A DNA stretch of 64,000 nt. Origin: Shewanella marisflavi (GTDB taxonomy: Bacteria; Pseudomonadota; Gammaproteobacteria; Enterobacterales; Shewanellaceae). The notes below the pieces were generated by a model, which was not told where the DNA came from, did not search any database, and worked only from the letters and a program-made list of their open reading frames with translations. This document shows positions 6,831 to 15,202 of this stretch, in pieces. Every line of letters starts with the position of its first letter. Position 1 is the first letter of the stretch. The position numbers and the translations under genes were made by a program. The DNA lies in assembly GCF_023283925.1 (NCBI RefSeq), contig NZ_JAKIKX010000006.1, positions 62,001-126,000 of the forward strand. The letters are read 5' to 3'.

Positions 6831-8351
6831 TTAGAAGAAACCTAGCGGGTTGACGTCGTAGCTGACGAGCAGGTTCTTGGTGTTCTGATAATGGCTGAGC
6901 ATCATCTTGTGAGTCTCGCGGCCGATACCTGACTTCTTGTAGCCACCGAAGGCCGCGTGAGCTGGGTAGGCGTGGTAGCAGTTGATCCACACGCGTCCAG
7001 CCTGAATGCCGCGGCCCATGCGCTGGGCGCGGTTCATGTCGCGGGTCCAAACGCCGGCGCCCAGGCCATACTCGGTATCGTTAGCGATGGCCAGTGCCTC
7101 GGCTTCATCCTTAAAGGTGGTGACCGAAATGACGGGGCCGAAGATCTCCTCCTGGAAGACGCGCATCTTGTTGTTGCCCTTGAGAATCGTCGGTTCGATA
7201 TAATAGCCGCTGCTCTGATCCCCTGATAGCTGACAACTGGCGCCCCCTATTAACACCTCGGCGCCTTCGCTTCGACCAATTTCAAGGTAACTTAATATCT
7301 TATCGAACTGCTCCTGTGAGGCCTGGGCACCCACCTGAGTTTCGCTGTCCAGCGGGTTGCCCTGCTTGATCGTCTTGGCACGGGCGATAACCTTGTCGAT
7401 AAACTTGTCGTAGATCGATTCGTCGATCAGTACTCGGGACGGACAGGTACAGACCTCACCCTGGTTGAAGAAGGCCAGCAGCATGCCTTCTACCGCCTTA
7501 TCCAGGTATTCGTCTTCTTGATCCATCACATCGGCAAAGTAGATATTAGGCGACTTGCCGCCCAGCTCGACGGTAGAGGGGATCAGCGATTCGGCGGCGC
7601 ACTTGAGGATATGGTGGCCGATCTGAGTCGAGCCGGTGAAGGCCAGCTTGGCGATACGCTTGCTGACCGCCAGTGCCTGACCCGCCTCGGTACCGAAACC
7701 GTTAACGATATTGAGCACGCCAGCAGGTAGCAGATCTTGGATAAGTTCGACCATTACTAAGATAGAGACAGGTGTCTGTTCGGCGGGCTTAAGTACGATG
7801 CAGTTACCGGCGGCCAGCGCCGGGGCGATTTTCCAGGCAGCCATCAGCAGCGGGAAGTTCCAGGGAATAATTTGGCCGACGACCCCGAGTGGCTCGGGGA
7901 AGTGGTAGCTGACGGTATTGCTGTCGATATCGGCGGCGCTGCCTTCCTGGGCGCGGATACAGCCCGCGAAGTAACGGAAGTGATCGACAAACAGCGGTAG
8001 ATCCGCATTGAGGGTTTCGCGCACCGCCTTACCGTTCTCCCAAGTTTCGGCCACCGCGAGGAACTCCAGGTTTTGCTCGACACGATCGGCGATCTTCAGG
8101 AGTAAGTTGGAACGTTCGGTGACCGAGGTCTTGCCCCAGGCATCCTTGGCGGCGTGGGCGGCATCCAGTGCCAGCTCGATATCGCGTGCATCGGATCTGG
8201 CTACCTGACAAAACACCTGGCCATCGACAGGTGAGCGGTTATCAAAATATTCTCCGCCCACAGGCGCGACCCATTCACCCCCAATGAAGTTGTCGTAGCG
8301 GCTGTTGAAGTTAACGATGGCATCTTTGCTGCCTGGCTTGCTATAGATCAT
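6831..8351 (-). CDS. aldB: NAD-dependent aldehyde dehydrogenase, AldB/ExaC type
   Basis: 506 aa, full length for this class. It oxidises acetaldehyde or similar short aldehydes to the acid. Visible are [14 protein letters not shown] (cofactor loop, ~161-175), FTGSTQIG (~239), the general-base ELGGKSPN (Glu262), the nucleophile in GEVCTCPSR (Cys301) and EEIFGPV. The C-terminal [15 protein letters not shown] is characteristic of AldB-type enzymes. It is divergent from an AcoR-like sigma54 activator. A good sigma54 promoter lies about 170 bp upstream on this strand, which suggests inducible control by that activator. Confidence 0.9.
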   Translation of the reverse strand: MIYSKPGSKDAIVNFNSRYDNFIGGEWVAPVGGEYFDNRSPVDGQVFCQVARSDARDIELALDAAHAAKDAWGKTSVTERSNLLLKIADRVEQNLEFLAVAETWENGKAVRETLNADLPLFVDHFRYFAGCIRAQEGSAADIDSNTVSYHFPEPLGVVGQIIPWNFPLLMAAWKIAPALAAGNCIVLKPAEQTPVSILVMVELIQDLLPAGVLNIVNGFGTEAGQALAVSKRIAKLAFTGSTQIGHHILKCAAESLIPSTVELGGKSPNIYFADVMDQEDEYLDKAVEGMLLAFFNQGEVCTCPSRVLIDESIYDKFIDKVIARAKTIKQGNPLDSETQVGAQASQEQFDKILSYLEIGRSEGAEVLIGGASCQLSGDQSSGYYIEPTILKGNNKMRVFQEEIFGPVISVTTFKDEAEALAIANDTEYGLGAGVWTRDMNRAQRMGRGIQAGRVWINCYHAYPAHAAFGGYKKSGIGRETHKMMLSHYQNTKNLLVSYDVNPLGFF

Positions 8352-8518
8352 CTTGAGCTTCCTTGTATGGTTTTGTCTTGTCGAAAGACGCCTCTGGCGG
8401 GCGTCCTATTTTTATGTTTAAAAAACAACAGGTTTAAATTTTTTATCTCTGCCCCAATCGAGTGTCACGTTTGTGTTCAATAGGGCTCAGATTCCCTTTA
8501 GCTATCGTAAGAACTAAG

Positions 8519-8533
8519 GCAAAGCCTAGGCCA
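8519..8533 (-). promoter_or_regulatory. Sigma54 promoter for aldB
   Basis: On the minus strand the sequence reads TGGC-CTAGGCT-TTGC, which has the -24 TGGC, the 7-nt spacing and the -12 TTGC of the sigma54 consensus. Transcription would start near 8507, giving a ~155-nt leader before aldB. The neighbouring regulator has a GAFTGA-type sigma54 interaction motif. Confidence 0.7.
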
Positions 8534-8626
8534 AACTGGCAGGAGTTGTGCTGTGGGATTAGTAACAGTATGATGAAAAACTAATTTTTGATGTCCGAAT
8601 GTGCGTGGTCCAGGAAGGGGTTGCAC

Positions 8627-8675
8627 TGGCAGTTGGCATGCACTGTGACATAAGAGCACACCTTGGGTGTGCCAA
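8627..8675. promoter_or_regulatory. Candidate upstream activator sites of the AcoR-like regulator
   Basis: A dyad-rich stretch between the divergent genes contains TTGGCATGCAC paired with GGTGTGCCAA, and inside it TGTG...CACA half sites. It is about 95-140 bp upstream of the sigma54 promoter, a normal distance for an enhancer. The assignment rests on position and symmetry only. Confidence 0.45.
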
Positions 8676-8689
8676 AATGGAACACAGTT

Positions 8690-10465
8690 ATGACGATAGC
8701 TCTACAGACACAAGCTTGGCTGTCAGACTCATGGTCGCGCAGCCAAGGGGCTGGGCTGGATGAAGCCAAGTTACCTCAAGAGTTGCGCCTCAACGCCGAC
8801 GCACTTGCCGAGCGGCATCACGCCAATCAGCAACTCATCGCCCTCACCAAGCAACATGCATTGCCACTGTTTAACCAGATAATGACCCATACCCAGAGCC
8901 GTTTGATCCTCTCAGATCGTGATGGCTATGTGCTGTGTCATTGGGGCGTGAGCCGTTACTCCGACAAGCTGGCCAATGTGGCCCTGGATGTGGGGGTTAA
9001 CTGGCGCGAGGAGCATAAGGGCACCAACGCCATCGGTACGGCATTGACCGCCAGGCAGCCCGTTGCCGTGATAGGCGATCAGCACTTTATTCGTCACCAC
9101 AGGTTTATGAGCTGCACCGCCAGCCCTATCTTCTCACCCGAGGGTGAGCTACTTGGCGCTATCGATATCACCAGCGAGCAGCAGCGTCACACCCAGCAGA
9201 CCCTGGTATTAATTGCTAGCCTGGTGCAGCAGATAGAAACCGCGCTGCTGTGCCATCTGCCGGGCAGTCACTACCGCATCGATCTGGCAGAGCAGGCGTC
9301 ACTCATCACCTCGGGGTGGCAGGGAATTGTGGTCGCCAATGCCGATGGCAAGATCTTAGGCTGTAACGCCATGGCGAAACGCTTGTTGCATCGCCCGCTT
9401 ATTGGCGACGATATTCATCAACATCTGGGGAGTCGCTGGCATAGCGGTGCCCCAGTGTGTCAGCAGCAGCGCCTTCACCTTAAGACCCAAGAGTTGGTTG
9501 CCACTAAGCCGAGCCAGTTGGTGAGCCAACAGATAGGGGTGCGCTTTCGTGACCCTAAGTTAGAGCGTGCCTGGCAGCAGGCCAATAAGGTGGTGAGCCG
9601 CAATATTCCCCTGCTGATCTGTGGTGAAACCGGGGTGGGCAAGGAGCAATTTGTGAAGAAACTCCATGCTCAAAGCGCCCGCGCCCAGCGTCTCTTAGTG
9701 GCAGTTAACTGCGCCGCGCTGCCGGCCGAACTGGTGGAATCTGAGTTGTTTGGTTATCAGCCCGGCGCCTTTACCGGGGCTAGTCGGCAAGGGTTTGAGG
9801 GGAAGATACGTCAGGCCGATGGCGGCTTTTTGTTTCTCGACGAGATAGGTGAAATGCCGACGGCGACTCAGAGCCGGCTGCTCAGAGTCTTGCAGGAGCG
9901 GGAAGTGGTGCCTGTGGGCGGCAATCGCAGCTATAAGGTGGATATTCAGGTGGTGGCCGCGACCCACGCCGATCTGCGTCAGCTGGTGAGTCAAGGCGCG
10001 TTTAGGGAAGATCTCTATTACCGACTTAATGGCCTGCAGGTGTCACTGCCACCGCTGCGCCAGCGCACCGATATCGAGCGCATCATACATAAACTGCATA
10101 AGCGCTATCGTCAGGCGCCACAGCAACTTTGCCCAGAACTCTTGCTGCGTCTGTTGGCCCATGATTGGCCGGGCAACCTGCGCGAGTTGGATAACCTGAT
10201 GCAGGTAGCTTGCCTGATGGCCGACGGCGACCCAGAGCTCAACTGGCAACATCTTCCGGACACCATACAGGCTCAGCTTAATCAGGCTGGAGAGATAAAT
10301 AGTCAGATGACGGCAAGCGAGAGTGAGCTAAGTCTGATGGTAAACGCTAATATTGTCTCTAGTTTCCACCGGTTTGAGGGCAACGTTAGCCGCTGCGCCA
10401 AACATCTGGGGATTAGCCGTAATACCTTGTATCGCAAGCTCAAGGCCTTGGGCCTTAAACCCTGA
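8690..10465 (+). CDS. AcoR-like sigma54-dependent transcriptional activator
   Basis: 591 aa from the ATG at 8690 (MTIALQTQAW); a TTG nine codons earlier is less likely because GGAA sits 7 bp before the ATG. Order of domains: N-terminal GAF sensor (~60-185), a PAS-like segment (~200-270), the AAA+ sigma54 domain (~285-505) with Walker A GETGVGKE and PGAFTGAS, then a Fis-type HTH (CAKHLGISRNTLYRKLKAL). It acts as an enhancer-binding activator of sigma54 RNA polymerase. The divergent aldB with a sigma54 promoter is its probable target and a small carbonyl or alcohol its probable signal. Confidence 0.88.
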   Translation: MTIALQTQAWLSDSWSRSQGAGLDEAKLPQELRLNADALAERHHANQQLIALTKQHALPLFNQIMTHTQSRLILSDRDGYVLCHWGVSRYSDKLANVALDVGVNWREEHKGTNAIGTALTARQPVAVIGDQHFIRHHRFMSCTASPIFSPEGELLGAIDITSEQQRHTQQTLVLIASLVQQIETALLCHLPGSHYRIDLAEQASLITSGWQGIVVANADGKILGCNAMAKRLLHRPLIGDDIHQHLGSRWHSGAPVCQQQRLHLKTQELVATKPSQLVSQQIGVRFRDPKLERAWQQANKVVSRNIPLLICGETGVGKEQFVKKLHAQSARAQRLLVAVNCAALPAELVESELFGYQPGAFTGASRQGFEGKIRQADGGFLFLDEIGEMPTATQSRLLRVLQEREVVPVGGNRSYKVDIQVVAATHADLRQLVSQGAFREDLYYRLNGLQVSLPPLRQRTDIERIIHKLHKRYRQAPQQLCPELLLRLLAHDWPGNLRELDNLMQVACLMADGDPELNWQHLPDTIQAQLNQAGEINSQMTASESELSLMVNANIVSSFHRFEGNVSRCAKHLGISRNTLYRKLKALGLKP

Positions 10466-10568
10466 TCTGATTATGCGTAATATGCATGTAGTTTATGCAA
10501 AATGTGCAGTGTATTCATGATGGCAGATGCACTAATCTGTCAGTCCATTTTGTTGTTAAGGAGGCCCC

Positions 10569-11549
10569 ATGTTCAAGGCACTCGTATTGACCCAGCTAGA
10601 TAAACAGACCCAAGCCGATGTGAAAATGCTGCCTGAGAGCGATCTACCCGAGGGTGAGGTGCTGGTGGACGTGAGCTACTCATCGCTCAACTATAAGGAT
10701 GGCCTGGCGATCACCGGATTAGGCAAGATCATTCGCCAGTTTCCTATGGTGCCGGGCATAGACTTTGCTGGCGTGGTGAGCGAGTCGGCCGACTCCCGCT
10801 TTAAGCCTGGTGATGAGGTGATATTGACAGGTTGGGGCGTGGGCGAAAACCATTGGGGCGGTATGGCCGAGAAGGCGCGGGTAAAAGCCGACTGGCTAGT
10901 GCCCATGCCTAGTGGCTGTGACGGCGCTAAGGCAATGATGATTGGCACCGCTGGATTGACTGCCATGTTATGTGTGCAGGCACTGCAACAGGCGGGCGTG
11001 ACCCCTGAACAGGGCGATGTTTTAGTGACGGGTGCTAGTGGTGGCGTAGGCTCAGTGGCTGTGACCTTGCTGGCTCAGCTAGGTTATAAGGTCGTTGCCA
11101 GCTCTGGCCGCGTCGAGGTGAATGGCGACTGGCTAAAAGCCCTGGGCGCCAGTGAAGTGATCGACCGTAGCGAGCTGGAACAAGAGTGCCGTCCATTGGA
11201 GAAACAGCGCTGGGCGGGTGTAGTCGATACCGTAGGTAACAAGGTGTTGGCTAGCGCCTTGGCGCAGATGCAATATGGCGGTAGCGCCGCTATCTGTGGC
11301 CTGGCGGGCGGTTTTGCCCTGCCGACGACGGTGATGCCCTTTATTCTGCGTGGCGTGAATCTGTTAGGTATCGACTCAGTGGCCTGCCCAATAGACAAAC
11401 GCGTTAAGGCCTGGCAGCAGGTACTTGAACTCTTGCCCGATAGCTATTACCAGCAGGCCTGTCAGACCGTCAGCTTAGAGCAGCTTGGCGAGTACGCCGA
11501 CAAGATAGTCAAAGGCAAGGTGACCGGGCGGGTACTGGTCAAGGTGTAG
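10569..11549 (+). CDS. acuI: Acryloyl-CoA reductase AcuI (YhdH family)
   Basis: 326 aa, the family's normal length. It belongs to the zinc-free medium-chain dehydrogenase/reductase group: SSLNYKDGLAITGLGKI, VPGIDFAGVV, and the NADPH site VTGASGGVGSVAV (~150-162) are the YhdH/AcuI signatures. AcuI reduces toxic acryloyl-CoA to propionyl-CoA with NADPH. An RBS (AAGGAG) precedes the ATG. Five kb downstream lies a DMSP lyase gene whose product acrylate would make this step necessary, which strengthens the call. A strong terminator follows. Confidence 0.88.
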   Translation: MFKALVLTQLDKQTQADVKMLPESDLPEGEVLVDVSYSSLNYKDGLAITGLGKIIRQFPMVPGIDFAGVVSESADSRFKPGDEVILTGWGVGENHWGGMAEKARVKADWLVPMPSGCDGAKAMMIGTAGLTAMLCVQALQQAGVTPEQGDVLVTGASGGVGSVAVTLLAQLGYKVVASSGRVEVNGDWLKALGASEVIDRSELEQECRPLEKQRWAGVVDTVGNKVLASALAQMQYGGSAAICGLAGGFALPTTVMPFILRGVNLLGIDSVACPIDKRVKAWQQVLELLPDSYYQQACQTVSLEQLGEYADKIVKGKVTGRVLVKV

Positions 11550-11561
11550 CCTTTCTCAAAC

Positions 11562-11592
11562 AAAAAAAGTGGCCGCTGGCCACTTTTTTTTG
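11562..11592. terminator. Bidirectional terminator between acuI and a LysR gene
   Basis: AAAAAAAGTGGCC-GCT-GGCCACTTTTTTTT: a perfect stem flanked by A and T runs, so it can end transcripts from either side. Confidence 0.9.
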
Positions 11593-11673
11593 CCTGCTTG
11601 CCAGCCAGTGGCCAAGTGCTGCCTTGCGGTATTCAGGTTTGCCCTTGCTATTGCTGGGTTTTCTCTTGTGAGC

Positions 11674-12603
11674 CTAACGTTCCCCCTGCTGGCCAAGCAG
11701 CGGCCTAATCAGGTCGGTGATCATCCCCCGCAGCCAGGCCTGCGCCTTATCCAGTTCGCAGCGCGAATGCCAAAACAGGCTGTAGTTGAGCGCGGCGATC
11801 TCAAAGGGCAGGGGCTTAACCCTGAGACGGTGGCGGGCGGCGGCCATCTCGGCCAGTCCCTCGGGCAGGGTGATAATAAGCGGATGAATCGACAGTAGGG
11901 CCAGGGCACTGTCTAAATGGGCGGTACGCAAACACTCGTGCCGAGGCGGATGCTGGGCAATGGCCGCATCGACGATCGCCTTAACCCCGTCGCTGATGGC
12001 GATGGTGGCGTGGGGATAGTGCAGATAATCCGTGAGGGTTAATGGGCGATCCGCTACCGGATGATAGCTGGAGACCAGGCAGCTGACACCGACTCTGCCC
12101 AAGGGGGTGCTGGCAAGTGGCGACACCTGACCCAAGGCGCGGCAGATCGCCATATCCACCCCTTGTAAACTCAGCTGCGAGGCGAGCGTCTGGTGCTGTA
12201 CCGGCAGGATATTCAGCCTGATGTTTGGGGCTTGGCGATAGATCTCCGGCAGAATAAAGGGCAGCAGACCCTGAATGGCAAAATCAGTCGCCGCCAGGGT
12301 AAAAGTTTGCCTGCACTGGCTGGGTACGAAAGCATTGGGTGTTAAGAGTGTGAGTAGTTCACTGGTCGGCCCCTGAAGCTGGCGATAGCAGTCCAGAGCA
12401 TATTGGGTCGGCACCAGTTGCTGGCCCACCCGAGAAAACAGCGGATCATCCAGCATCTGCCTTAGCCGCCCCAAGATGCGGCTGGTGGCTGACTGGCTCA
12501 AGTGTAACCGTTTAGCGGCGCGGGTGACGCTGCGTTCTTCGACTAAGACTTGCAGGGCAATTAATAGGCTTAAATCCTGTCGATAGATATCTTCGAGTTC
12601 CAT
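11674..12603 (-). CDS. LysR-type regulator, probably of the adjacent flavoprotein genes
   Basis: 309 aa. N-terminal winged HTH (DLSLLIALQVLVEERSVTRAAKRLHLSQSATSRILGRLR is the helix-turn-helix segment; key residues S26-A31 and S40-T43), followed by a substrate-binding-type effector domain starting near residue 92. It is divergent from the flavoprotein gene with a 304-bp control region that holds two TTGGAA-N4-TTCCAA dyads. It may control this operon, though a TetR gene further on is an alternative owner of those sites. Confidence 0.88.
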   Translation of the reverse strand: MELEDIYRQDLSLLIALQVLVEERSVTRAAKRLHLSQSATSRILGRLRQMLDDPLFSRVGQQLVPTQYALDCYRQLQGPTSELLTLLTPNAFVPSQCRQTFTLAATDFAIQGLLPFILPEIYRQAPNIRLNILPVQHQTLASQLSLQGVDMAICRALGQVSPLASTPLGRVGVSCLVSSYHPVADRPLTLTDYLHYPHATIAISDGVKAIVDAAIAQHPPRHECLRTAHLDSALALLSIHPLIITLPEGLAEMAAARHRLRVKPLPFEIAALNYSLFWHSRCELDKAQAWLRGMITDLIRPLLGQQGER

Positions 12604-12907
12604 AAGTCGGCTGCGCTAGATCTGTATAAGGCTTAACTTACCAGTGCGGGCCGCATCTTGCCTGACTTTTTATTTTGCCGTTGAGCTAAGTCTCATTCCG
12701 CCTTAGGGGCTTTGAGACATGGCGTCATGCTTTGGAACGGCTTCCAAAATACCCACAAAGTAGTATTTCTGTGTAATTTTTGAGCTGGTTATAAGTTTGG
12801 TGATGTGAACAAGTTGTTTTAAAAGTAACTGTTGATTAACTCCCGTTTTGGAACCTGTTCCAACCCTAAGATGGCGCTGTCGAATAAAACAAAAAGGGTG
12901 ATAACAG
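12604..12907. promoter_or_regulatory. Divergent control region with two TTGGAA-N4-TTCCAA dyads
   Basis: Dyad 1 is TTTGGAACGGCTTCCAAA at 12731-12748; dyad 2 is TTGGAACCTGTTCCAA at 12848-12863, only 45 bp before the flavoprotein ATG. A third copy, TTGGAATGGATTCCAA at 15128-15143, lies in front of dddY. The shared 16-bp symmetry points to one dimeric regulator acting on both transcription units. Dyad 2 is placed where a repressor would block transcription. Confidence 0.75.
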
Positions 12908-14428
12908 ATGAGCAAGGTAGATCTGCTAGGACGCCGTAATTTCATTAAAGGTATGGGTGCCGCTGCGGGTGTCGCAATAGCCTCGCCTGCAATGGCAGTT
13001 TCCGAGAAAGCTGACGGTGTGAAATGGGACAAAGAAGTAGAAGTATTGATTATTGGCTCTGGCTTTGCCGGTTTAGCGGCCGCGATTGAAGCCACGCGCA
13101 AAGGCGCAAAAGATGTTCATATCTTTGAGAAGATGTCTTACTTCGGTGGTAACTCTGCCATTAATGGTGGTCTGTTTGCGGCGCCGGGTACGCCAATGCA
13201 GAAGAAAGAGGGTGTAGAAGACTCGGTCGATCGTATGGTAGCGGATCAGCTTAAGTCTGGCCGTGGTATCGCCGACGAGGCGCTGCTGCGTCATGTGGCT
13301 TCGCACGCCGTTGAAGCCCTGCAGATGACCATAGATGCGGGCGCCGAATTCCATCCTTATCTACAGCAACTGGGTGGTCACTCAGTAGCTCGTACTTACC
13401 AAACCACGGTGAGCTGTGGCGCTGGTATTACTCAGCCGCTCTATAAAGAGTGTAAGAAGCTTGGGGTTCATACTCACAACCGTTCTAAGTTCGAAGGCTT
13501 CCTCGTGGGGGCCAAGGGTGAAGTGGTTGGCGTTAAAATGCGTCAGAACTATCACTTTGGCGAAGACCAGCCAGGCAAGGTGGTTAATATCCGTGCTAAG
13601 CGCGGCGTGATCATGGCGACCGGCGGTTTTGCACAAAACGTCGATCTGCGTATGGCTCAGGATCCAACCCTCACCTCAGAAGTGGGTTGTACCAATGCAC
13701 CAGGTGCCACCGGTGAAGGCATGTATGAGATGTTCCGTCTGGGCGCAATTCCGGTTCACTTGGCCCATATTCAATCCGGTCCTTGGGCATCGCCTGACGA
13801 AGGTGGCTTCGGCTACGTGTCTAACTACTCAATCTACAACTTCCCGCATTCAATGGCGATCAACCGTCTGACGGGTAAGCGTTTCATGAATGAGATTGCC
13901 GACCGTAAGACCCGCGCCGATGCCGAGTTGGCTTGTCGTGACGAGAAGGGCAATCCGCTACCACCGATTTTGATCACTAGCTACAAGGATTCTAAGAAGC
14001 ATCCAAACACCAAGAAGGTGATCAAGTACAACGTGGGTTGGAAGTTCGACACTATCGAAGAGTTGGCTAAACACTTTGAGGTACCTTTGAAGCCGCTGAA
14101 AGCGCAAATCGAAGAGTACAACAGCTATGTGAAGAGTGGTGAAGATAAGCAGTTCGGCAAGAACATGACTAAGGCCAAAGATAAGTATATCGAAGCGCCA
14201 TTTACCGTGGTTCGCCTATGGCCAAAAGTGCACTACTGCCAAGGTGGTGTGCAGGTGAATACCAAGGCCGAGGTGAAAGACAGCTTCACCGGTAAGCCAA
14301 TTCCAGGACTCTACGCCGCAGGCGAAGTGTGTGGTGGTATCCACGGCGTCAGTCGCCTGGGTAGCTGCTCAATTCCTGAGTGTATGGTAATGGGCATGAC
14401 GGCTGCTCGCAGCATCATGAAAGCTTAA
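12908..14428 (+). CDS. Periplasmic flavoprotein reductase subunit (FccA/acrylate-reductase type)
   Basis: 506 aa with a Tat signal (GRRNFIKGMGAAAG), so it is exported folded with FAD. GSGFAGLAAAIEA (~51-63) is the FAD dinucleotide site. KRFMNEIADRKTR carries the proton-donor Arg seen in fumarate-reductase-type enzymes, and HGVSRLGSCS near the end carries the carboxylate-binding Arg. It lacks the N-terminal heme domain of FccA; a separate tetraheme cytochrome gene follows 26 bp later. The pair would reduce an unsaturated acid in the periplasm. Acrylate is the best guess because dddY is next, but fumarate, methacrylate or an aromatic enoate cannot be excluded. Confidence 0.85.
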   Translation: MSKVDLLGRRNFIKGMGAAAGVAIASPAMAVSEKADGVKWDKEVEVLIIGSGFAGLAAAIEATRKGAKDVHIFEKMSYFGGNSAINGGLFAAPGTPMQKKEGVEDSVDRMVADQLKSGRGIADEALLRHVASHAVEALQMTIDAGAEFHPYLQQLGGHSVARTYQTTVSCGAGITQPLYKECKKLGVHTHNRSKFEGFLVGAKGEVVGVKMRQNYHFGEDQPGKVVNIRAKRGVIMATGGFAQNVDLRMAQDPTLTSEVGCTNAPGATGEGMYEMFRLGAIPVHLAHIQSGPWASPDEGGFGYVSNYSIYNFPHSMAINRLTGKRFMNEIADRKTRADAELACRDEKGNPLPPILITSYKDSKKHPNTKKVIKYNVGWKFDTIEELAKHFEVPLKPLKAQIEEYNSYVKSGEDKQFGKNMTKAKDKYIEAPFTVVRLWPKVHYCQGGVQVNTKAEVKDSFTGKPIPGLYAAGEVCGGIHGVSRLGSCSIPECMVMGMTAARSIMKA

Positions 14429-14454
14429 CGACCGGTTATTAAGAGGAATCAATA

Positions 14455-14808
14455 ATGAAAAAGGTAAATATTGTACTCGCGCTGGTCTTAGGTGGCTTAG
14501 TGAGTTTGTCTGCTCAAGCGGTAGAGCAACGCCCTTGGCACAAAGAGGTGATCGGCAAAGATTGTAAGGTGTGTCATGACAATGGCATCAAGCAATTCCC
14601 ATCGGATCAGGCTTGTCTGCAGTGTCACGATGTCGATGACTTAGCCGAGCAAACGGCCCGTAGCGAAGAAGACAAGTGGCAGAATCCACATAACAACCTT
14701 CACTATGGTAAAGACCTGCCTTGTCAGGAGTGTCATGGCGAACATAAGCCGAAGCAACCTTTATGCAGTAACTGTCATACCTTTAAGTTTGACAAGCATA
14801 AAGAGTAA
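14455..14808 (+). CDS. Periplasmic tetraheme cytochrome c, electron donor to the flavoprotein
   Basis: 117 aa with a Sec signal (KKVNIVLALVLGGLVSLSAQA). Four CxxCH heme sites are visible: CKVCH, CLQCH, CQECH and CSNCH. Size and heme spacing match the small tetraheme cytochrome / heme domain of Shewanella flavocytochromes c. It sits in an operon with the flavoprotein and probably takes electrons from the membrane quinol dehydrogenase CymA. That link is from knowledge of Shewanella respiration; CymA itself is not in this window. Confidence 0.9.
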   Translation: MKKVNIVLALVLGGLVSLSAQAVEQRPWHKEVIGKDCKVCHDNGIKQFPSDQACLQCHDVDDLAEQTARSEEDKWQNPHNNLHYGKDLPCQECHGEHKPKQPLCSNCHTFKFDKHKE

Positions 14809-14818
14809 CTTCTGCTAA

Positions 14819-14850
14819 GAGAGACCCATGGCTATCATGGGTCTTCTCTC
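14819..14850 (+). terminator. Terminator after the flavocytochrome operon
   Basis: AGAGACCCATG-GCTAT-CATGGGTCTTCTCT forms a long hairpin 11 bp after the cytochrome stop. The T-tract is interrupted by C, so it may be leaky into dddY. Confidence 0.6.
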
Positions 14851-15202
14851 ATCTTAGCGTCTCCCCCCACTTGGGGTCACAAGTTGTGGCACATTCCCTT
14901 GGCTTGTGAAAAAAACTTTTAGCGACATTGACCGTTTTATTATCCCTGCAAAGACAATTTACTGTTAACAGTTTCGCTTTATATGCCCCTTGGTCGACAT
15001 GACTTAGGGGCTTTTTTATTGCAGTTGAAATCTGTCTATTTTCTTTATAAACAATGCGTTAGTCAGTTTGTGAGCTGGGTTGTCATTTTGTCGTTTAATT
15101 TGTTGCAAATATGTGCTGGTTACATTTTTGGAATGGATTCCAAGCCTATGATTTCGCTCCGCAAGTGGTGAAAAAATAATGTGTAAATTAAGGATGAGAT
15201 GA
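14851..15202. promoter_or_regulatory. Region upstream of dddY: second terminator and a dyad operator
   Basis: A hairpin GCCCCTTGG...CTTAGGGGC followed by six T ends at 15017, so dddY is insulated from the flavocytochrome operon. The operator TTGGAATGGATTCCAA at 15128-15143 lies 60 bp before the dddY ATG and matches the two dyads upstream of the flavoprotein gene. No gene longer than 60 codons is supported here. A short untranslated RNA ending at the 15017 terminator is possible but unproven. Confidence 0.6.

Noticed and set aside
8537-8552. Plus-strand sigma54 promoter (GG-N10-GC) for the AcoR-like regulator
   Set aside because: The -12 part reads TGTGC, not TTGC, and activators of this type usually have sigma70 promoters.
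14860-15017. Small RNA gene ending at the GCCCC...GGGGC terminator
   Set aside because: No convincing promoter could be placed at the right distance; the second terminator may simply back up the first.
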